Shown here in pieces: positions 59,325-64,000 of a DNA stretch of 64,000 bases. How positions within the stretch are numbered: the stretch's first letter is position 1; every line of letters starts with the position of its first letter. Both the position numbers and the translations under genes were made by a program. The DNA comes from M2408 sp046303515 (GTDB lineage: Bacteria > Bacteroidota > Bacteroidia > Flavobacteriales_D > Crocinitomicaceae): positions 1-64,000 of the forward strand of contig JBKCGI010000181.1 of NCBI GenBank assembly GCA_046303515.1, given 5' to 3'. The notes below the pieces were generated by a model. The model made no database searches. It worked only from the letters and a program-made list of their open reading frames with translations, and had not been told where the DNA came from.

Positions 59325-59450
59325 TTTGATTAGCTGATGTAATGATATGCTAATGTGCTAATTTTGTTGAAAGTTAAAAGATAATTGTATTTAAGTTAAG
59401 TTTTATTAGTACATTAAGGAATTGGCATATCAGCTAATTAGCTAATCAAA
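59325..59450. repeat. Long imperfect inverted repeat between cysS and the antiporter gene
   Basis: Outer arms TTTGATTAGCT / AGCTAATCAAA (59325-59335, 59440-59450), middle arms GATATGC / GCATATC (59344-59350, 59425-59431) and inner arms TAATGTGCTAAT / ATTAGTACATTA (59351-59362, 59405-59416, one G-U). The whole forms a stem of about 40 bases. It fills almost all the space between two convergent genes and starts directly at the cysS stop codon, so it can also act as a bidirectional terminator. Confidence 0.7.
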
Positions 59451-59453
59451 ATT

Positions 59454-61604
59454 TCATTTCTTAAAAATATTCCCCACCTCTTTACCAATTTTCTGAATGG
59501 TTTCCATACCTTTAGAGATTGCTTCAGCGGAAATATCATCGTAGGTCGAAAAAATATTTTCACCCATTTCTTGCGATGGATAAATGTATATTTTGTCGTT
59601 AGTTTCGAAGGCTTTTTCTACTTTAGGTAAAAATAAATCTACGCTGATGGAATATGAAACAGAGCCAGATCGTGAACAAGCCATAACTAATAAATCTGTT
59701 TTTTCGATTTTGAAGTTTTGTAAGAAAAAGTCATCCAATTCAGGAATGTCTTTGTAAATGATGTCCAAAGATTTTTTACTTTTTTGAATGTAAAGTTTCA
59801 CTTTCTCATTGGTAAATTCGGTCGCAAAAAAGACCAAATCCAATTTCAATTCTTTACTTAAACGCAAAATACGTTCCAACCAGGAAGCAAAACTGTTTTC
59901 CAAATCTGCGAAAGGAGGACAAATGACTACGATGCGTTTTTTCTCTGCAAAAGGTTTATCCAATTGACAGAAGAAAACCGTTTTCGGACAAACATCCAAC
60001 AAATGATCTCGGTCATCACCCACGACACGCATCAACAAATTCATTTTGGAACTGTCATTTAAAACAACGATGTCAGCTGCCAATTCTTTAGAAGTACGCG
60101 CAATTCCGCTAGACAAATTGTGGTCGATGGTTGCGATGGCATTCACCTTTATTTCCCCACTTGAAAAATGTTTGATGATATCATCCATGTGATTTCGAGA
60201 CGCCCGAATTCGTTTTTCAGCTTCTTGATCATCAGCCAAAACGCTAACCACAGAAATCGGATTGGAAACCGTGTGATCAGTTATGAGAATCGATAAATCC
60301 AACAAATTTTCGTTTCCTTTCAATTCGTTTGTTGCTACAAGCAAATGTTGTGAACGTTTTAGAGGCGCATTTAAAAAATCATCAGCCGTTTCAACTAATA
60401 ATTTTCGACCAGCATTTTCTGTTACGAAGGAAGCAACCATGCAGGTAATCAAAATCAAAATAATTGTACCGTTAACGATCTCTATTGACAAAATATTTTT
60501 TTGAAATCCAACCATGATAATTGCCAAAGTCGCAGCAGCGTGAGCTGTACTCAAACCAAAAATCACTTGACGTTCGGTGCTTGTCATTTTGAAAATTAAT
60601 TGCGTCAACAAAGCTGCAAACCATTTTGAGAAAATCGCGAAAGTTGTTAATACTCCGGCTACAACTAGCGCCCAATAGCCGTGAAATAAGACTTTGATGT
60701 CGACCACCATTCCCACTGAAATCAAGAAAAAAGGAATGAATAAAGCATTTCCAATAAATTCAATACGATTCATCAATGCAGAAGAGTGTGGAATCAATTT
60801 ATTTAAGACCAATCCCGCAACGAAAGCACCGATAATGTGCTCAATTCCGGCCATTTCAGCTAAGAAAGCAGCAAAAAAGATGATGGATAAAACAAAAATG
60901 TAGTGGGATGTTTTTTCACTTTCCAATTTGCTGAAAAACCAACGTGCAATTCTCGGAATGAAAATAAACATGATGATGGAGAAAATCGTCAAGGAAGAAA
61001 TCAATCTTACCCAAAAGTCAAAATCCAATTTTCCACCAACAGAACTTGATATAATAGCTAAAATGATCAATACAGCAGTGTCTGTTAAGATTGTTCCACC
61101 AATCGAAATAGCTACAGCTGGACGTTTGGTGATTCCGTATTTACTAACAATTGGATAGGCAACTAAAGTATGTGTGGCAAACATGGAAGATGTCAACAAA
61201 CTTGCCGTCATGTCCAAATGCAAAATGTAATAACATATTGGAAAACCAAGTGTGATAGGTATGATGAAAGTTAGAAAACCAAAGGTGAAACTTTTAGTGC
61301 GATATTTTTTAAATTCGTTCATGTCGAGTTCCAAACCAGCCATAAACATGATGTAAAGTAAACCAATGGTAGCAAATAATTTCATTGCTCCATCGGATTC
61401 CATCAATTTTTCTCCAATCAAACCGAAACCTTTTGGCCCGATTACAACTCCAGAAATAATCAAACCAATAATGGCTGGAATCCTTAATTTTCTAAGAACA
61501 ATTGGTGAAAGAAGTATGATAAATAAAATTAGAGAAAAGATTAAAACGGGATTTTTCAGCGGTAGGTGAAAAGCCTGCGAGACATGTTCAAAAAAATCAT
61601 CCAT
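59454..61604 (-). CDS. Cation:proton antiporter (CPA2/KefB-like) with C-terminal USP-like domains
   Basis: 716 aa. Residues 1-400 hold about 12-13 membrane helices of the Na+/H+ exchanger fold. Characteristic CPA2 segments are KLRIPAIIGLIISGVVIGP, LFATIGLLYIMFMAGLELD and GIEHIIGAFVAGLVLN. The cytoplasmic C-terminus (about 410-716) is not a TrkA-N/RCK domain. It looks like two universal-stress-protein-like alpha/beta units (SILITDHTVSNPISVVSVL..., IVVICPPFADLENSF...). Role: Na+ or K+ extrusion coupled to protons. A minus-strand TAATTTTG (61628-61635) is its -7 element. Ion specificity is not determinable by eye. Confidence 0.92.
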   Translation of the reverse strand: MDDFFEHVSQAFHLPLKNPVLIFSLILFIILLSPIVLRKLRIPAIIGLIISGVVIGPKGFGLIGEKLMESDGAMKLFATIGLLYIMFMAGLELDMNEFKKYRTKSFTFGFLTFIIPITLGFPICYYILHLDMTASLLTSSMFATHTLVAYPIVSKYGITKRPAVAISIGGTILTDTAVLIILAIISSSVGGKLDFDFWVRLISSLTIFSIIMFIFIPRIARWFFSKLESEKTSHYIFVLSIIFFAAFLAEMAGIEHIIGAFVAGLVLNKLIPHSSALMNRIEFIGNALFIPFFLISVGMVVDIKVLFHGYWALVVAGVLTTFAIFSKWFAALLTQLIFKMTSTERQVIFGLSTAHAAATLAIIMVGFQKNILSIEIVNGTIILILITCMVASFVTENAGRKLLVETADDFLNAPLKRSQHLLVATNELKGNENLLDLSILITDHTVSNPISVVSVLADDQEAEKRIRASRNHMDDIIKHFSSGEIKVNAIATIDHNLSSGIARTSKELAADIVVLNDSSKMNLLMRVVGDDRDHLLDVCPKTVFFCQLDKPFAEKKRIVVICPPFADLENSFASWLERILRLSKELKLDLVFFATEFTNEKVKLYIQKSKKSLDIIYKDIPELDDFFLQNFKIEKTDLLVMACSRSGSVSYSISVDLFLPKVEKAFETNDKIYIYPSQEMGENIFSTYDDISAEAISKGMETIQKIGKEVGNIFKK

Positions 61605-61627
61605 TTGAATCGTTTTTTAATTTGATA

Positions 61628-61635
61628 CAAAATTA
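61628..61635 (-). promoter_or_regulatory. -7 element of the antiporter gene
   Basis: Minus-strand TAATTTTG fits TANNTTTG; predicted start point about 19 bases before the ATG at 61604. Confidence 0.5.
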
Positions 61636-61690
61636 TAACAAAATTCGTGCTAATCTTTGTTTTTATAGGAAATTATTAAATTTTCTTACT

Positions 61691-61698
61691 TAACTTTG
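61691..61698 (+). promoter_or_regulatory. -7 element of mgtE, implying a leaderless mRNA
   Basis: TAACTTTG fits TANNTTTG and ends only 4 bases before the mgtE ATG at 61703. If used, transcription would start at or next to the A of the start codon. Confidence 0.5.
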
Positions 61699-61702
61699 CC
61701 TC

Positions 61703-63052
61703 ATGCGTTTTGAACTTACAAAAGATTTTTTAGAAGAACTTCGTTTAGCGATTCAGGCGCAGGATATCACCTGGATAAAACAGCATATTTTTGTACTCCA
61801 CTTTGCTGATATTGCAGAGATTTTAGATGAGTTGCAAAACGATCAAGCCAAATACATTTATTTCTTGTTGGAAGAAGATGTGCAAGCGGACGTTTTGATG
61901 GAATTGGAAGAGGAAGTGCGAGATCGCTTCTTGAAATCACTTTCCTCTAAAGAAATTGCCGAGCAACTTGAAAACTTGGATTCGGATGATGCCGCAGATA
62001 TCTTAGGTGAACTTACAGACAAAGAAATTCAGGAAGTTATCTCTCAAATGGAGGATGACGACGCCGCCGAAGATATTGTTGATTTATTAAATTACGACGA
62101 AGATTCTGCTGGTGGATTGATGCAAAAGGAGTTCATTCAGGCAAAAATTGAATGGCCAGTCGATCGTTGTATCGTTGAATTACGTCGCCAAGCGGAAGAT
62201 GTAGAACAAGTTTATACGATTTATGTAGTCGATGATTCAAGTCGACTAGTTGGATTTTTATCTTTAAAACGTTTGCTTTTTGCTAAACCTAAGACAAAAA
62301 TTAGCGATTTATATCAAAGTAAAAATATTATTTCTGTCAAAACAACTGATTCTAGTGAAGAGGTTGCTCGAGTGATGGATAAATACGATTTGGTTTCCAT
62401 TCCAGTTGTTGATTTCCAAAACAAATTAGTGGGTAGAATTACCATTGATGATGTTGTCGATATTATCAAAGAAGAAGCGGACAAAGATTTCCAATTGGCT
62501 TCAGGTATCTCCGAAAAGGTGGAAGCAAATGCCAGTATTTTTAGAATTTCTCGTTCGCGCTTGCCATGGTTGTTGATAGGAATGTTGGGTGGAATTTTGG
62601 GTGCACAAGTAATTTCTTCCTTTGAGGGAAATATAACCACTATTCCAGCATTGGCATTTTTTATTCCTCTAATTACTGCGATGGGTGGAAACGTAGGAGT
62701 GCAATCTTCAGCAATCGTGGTACAATCATTAGCAAAGGGAAATCAATTGGATAAAATCATCACGAAAGTAGCCAAAGAAGCTTCTGTAGGATTATTTAAC
62801 GCCATAATTTGTTCCAGTATCATTTTTGGAATTTCTTATATGTTTGAAAATATTAAGTTGGCTTCTGTTGTGAGTATTTCGCTTTTTATCGTCATCATTT
62901 TTGCCGCCATAAATGGAACTTTGATTCCATTGGTTTTAAACAAATACAAAATAGATCCAGCCTTGGCTACCGGACCATTCGTTACTACCTTAAATGATGT
63001 GATTGGATTATTTATTTATTTTACAATCAGTCTTTTTATTTACAATATTTAA
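61703..63052 (+). CDS. mgtE: MgtE-type magnesium transporter
   Basis: 449 aa, standard length. An N-terminal superhelical Mg2+-sensing domain (LDSDDAADILGELTD, MEDDDAAEDIVDLL) is followed by tandem CBS domains (about 135-255). Five membrane helices (about 285-449) come next, including MGGNVGVQSSAIVVQSLA and TTLNDVIGLFIYF, the latter with the conserved pore Asp432. It is an inner-membrane Mg2+ channel gated by cytosolic Mg2+. Divergent from the antiporter gene. Confidence 0.95.
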   Translation: MRFELTKDFLEELRLAIQAQDITWIKQHIFVLHFADIAEILDELQNDQAKYIYFLLEEDVQADVLMELEEEVRDRFLKSLSSKEIAEQLENLDSDDAADILGELTDKEIQEVISQMEDDDAAEDIVDLLNYDEDSAGGLMQKEFIQAKIEWPVDRCIVELRRQAEDVEQVYTIYVVDDSSRLVGFLSLKRLLFAKPKTKISDLYQSKNIISVKTTDSSEEVARVMDKYDLVSIPVVDFQNKLVGRITIDDVVDIIKEEADKDFQLASGISEKVEANASIFRISRSRLPWLLIGMLGGILGAQVISSFEGNITTIPALAFFIPLITAMGGNVGVQSSAIVVQSLAKGNQLDKIITKVAKEASVGLFNAIICSSIIFGISYMFENIKLASVVSISLFIVIIFAAINGTLIPLVLNKYKIDPALATGPFVTTLNDVIGLFIYFTISLFIYNI

Positions 63053-63059
63053 ATTTAAG

Positions 63060-63455
63060 ATGCATCAAAAAGACGAATTGGAAACTGTGATTGAAACCGA
63101 TAAATTTATTGTTGGTAAGAGAAAAGATGGAATTATACATGTTTTTTATAAACAAAATTCGGTCATAGATATTCCCTTTCAAGAAGAATTGATAAAAGCA
63201 CATCAAGAAATTACAAAAAATACTAAATCTAACTTTATTTTTGAAGCTGACAAGGGGGTTAAAATGACTCGAGCAGCTAGAAATAATGCCACAAAAATTC
63301 AGGAAGAAGCTTGTATTGGTGACTCTGTTTTATTCGTTCAAAACCGTTTTTATCAATTAATAGGAGAATTTTTTTCAAAAGTGAATAAGCCTAAAGGGAA
63401 TTATCGCTTTATGACCAATTTTCAAGAAGGAATAGATTGGTTAAAATTACTTTAA
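63060..63455 (+). CDS. Small STAS/SpoIIAA-like (DUF7793-type) protein
   Basis: 131 aa from the ATG at 63060; the frame extends further only by starting at a TTG inside mgtE. It alternates strands and helices: GKRKDGIIHVFYKQN, IPFQEELIKAHQEI, FIFEADKGVKMTRAARN and SVLFVQNRFYQLIGEFF. It ends NKPKGNYRFMTNFQEGIDWLKLL, a terminal pattern I associate with small Bacteroidetes STAS-like proteins (DUF7793), a low-certainty call. It starts 8 bases after the mgtE stop and overlaps the next convergent gene by 4 bases. Function unknown. Confidence 0.75.
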   Translation: MHQKDELETVIETDKFIVGKRKDGIIHVFYKQNSVIDIPFQEELIKAHQEITKNTKSNFIFEADKGVKMTRAARNNATKIQEEACIGDSVLFVQNRFYQLIGEFFSKVNKPKGNYRFMTNFQEGIDWLKLL

Positions 63456-64000
63456 AAGCTTGCCAATTCTTCTTGAACTGGAGTAATTTTTCTACTGATT
63501 TCTAGTTTGCCTAATTTGAAATAGAAACCTCCTTGTTTCTTTTTGCTAGCTTTAGCAGTGCGAATATCTAGGTTTGTATTAAAACGAGTATTAATTTCTC
63601 TGGTTACAAAAGGAATCGGATTCTTCATTTCATTTACTGCAACAAAAGTCGAGTTTTCATCTATCTGATTTTCTTGTTTTTCGATTTTTGTAAATTGAAA
63701 TTGCGCTAATTCCACTGAATAATTAACAGGAATAGAATTGATTTTTAAAGGATTCAAATAAGTGTTTAGTATTTCGATTTTTTCTTCACTATTTTTCTTT
63801 ACTTCTTTATAGATGTTGGTTTTAGGGATGTTGTTTAAGGATGCAACTTGAATATTTTCTGTCACAATATCATCTCCGACAACAACAGTTTTTTCATTTT
63901 TTTCATTTTTAGGATTCAATTCTGGTTTTTCTCTTCGAGCTGTAAAGTAATTTTCTTTAACCGAATTTGTAGTTGGAAAGAACAAAAACACCATTATTAA
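63452..64000 (-). CDS. C-terminal part of an unknown protein, cut by the window edge
   Basis: The frame is open to position 64000. An internal Met codon at 63994 is preceded in frame by Ile and Leu codons, so the true start most likely lies outside. What is visible is a hydrophobic segment (MVFLFFPTTN, probably the end of a membrane helix) followed by about 170 residues of Lys/Asn/Glu-rich linker. A basic C-terminus (TAKASKKKQGGFYFKLGKLEISRK) closes it. It may be an anchored regulatory protein, for example of anti-sigma type, but no domain can be named. Confidence 0.6.
   Translation of the reverse strand, partial: LIMVFLFFPTTNSVKENYFTARREKPELNPKNEKNEKTVVVGDDIVTENIQVASLNNIPKTNIYKEVKKNSEEKIEILNTYLNPLKINSIPVNYSVELAQFQFTKIEKQENQIDENSTFVAVNEMKNPIPFVTREINTRFNTNLDIRTAKASKKKQGGFYFKLGKLEISRKITPVQEELASF

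Noticed and set aside
1..64000. CRISPR array, prophage, IS element or defence island
   Set aside because: No regularly spaced direct repeats, transposase, integrase, restriction enzyme or phage structural genes were recognised anywhere in the window.

Overview
The window is ordinary, gene-dense chromosome from a low-GC member of the Bacteroidetes, most likely Flavobacteriales. A family-level guess (Crocinitomicaceae/Fluviicola-like) would be inference only. Supporting signs seen in the sequence: at least 15 upstream regions carry the Bacteroidetes -7 element TANNTTTG, several with a TTTG-type -33 element 19-22 bases upstream; there is a secreted protease with a PNPADNEL-type C-terminal type IX secretion sorting domain; many lipoproteins and MORN/YwqK-like repeat proteins are present; and DnaG has the degenerate zinc finger I associate with this phylum. 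I saw no rRNA, tRNA, CRISPR array, prophage or insertion sequence.

Layout. 1-10.4 kb: acetyl-CoA synthetase (minus), then a plus-strand run with an envelope cassette (lipoprotein, DUF4836-like secreted protein, membrane-anchored relative), a dCMP deaminase-family enzyme, a CtpA-type S41 protease, an unknown single-TM protein and a 51-aa membrane peptide. 10.4-17.8 kb (minus): glycine decarboxylase GcvP, a giant NtrY-like sensor kinase and uridine kinase. 18-24.2 kb (plus): polyprenyl synthetase, YwqK-like lipoprotein, DnaG, MscS channel, TPR lipoprotein, membrane protein. 24.3-27.9 kb (minus): PhnA-like protein, acyltransferase 3, FAD oxidoreductase, ComF. 28.2-32 kb: class Ia ribonucleotide reductase nrdB-nrdA behind a candidate structured leader and followed by a palindrome-rich tail. 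32.2-40.2 kb: small outer-membrane-like protein, a Pif1-like helicase with a C-terminal HTH, and a two-gene YwqK-repeat/lipoprotein operon. 40.2-45.9 kb (plus): MsrC, Big_5 lipoprotein, flippase-like membrane protein, tandem OmpA-domain protein, U32 family protein and a ferredoxin. 45.9-55.8 kb (minus): sucA-sucB, the T9SS metalloprotease, metB/SDR pair, methyltransferase/VanW pair. 55.9-64 kb: YcxB-like protein, TraB/GumN protein, cysS, a KefB-like antiporter, mgtE, a small STAS-like protein and a cut-off protein at the right edge.

Functionally this is housekeeping: acetate activation and TCA cycle (acs, sucAB), one-carbon/glycine metabolism (gcvP), nucleotide supply (udk, dCMP deaminase, nrdBA), replication and tRNA charging (dnaG, cysS), isoprenoid synthesis, and envelope or ion homeostasis (MscS, MgtE, antiporter, OmpA, CtpA). 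I did not find a convincing new multi-gene defence or mobile system. The observations most worth following are the structured leader of nrdBA, the palindromic repeats around sucB, after nrdA and after cysS, the degenerate DnaG zinc finger, the 1211-aa sensor kinase and the unknown envelope cassettes.
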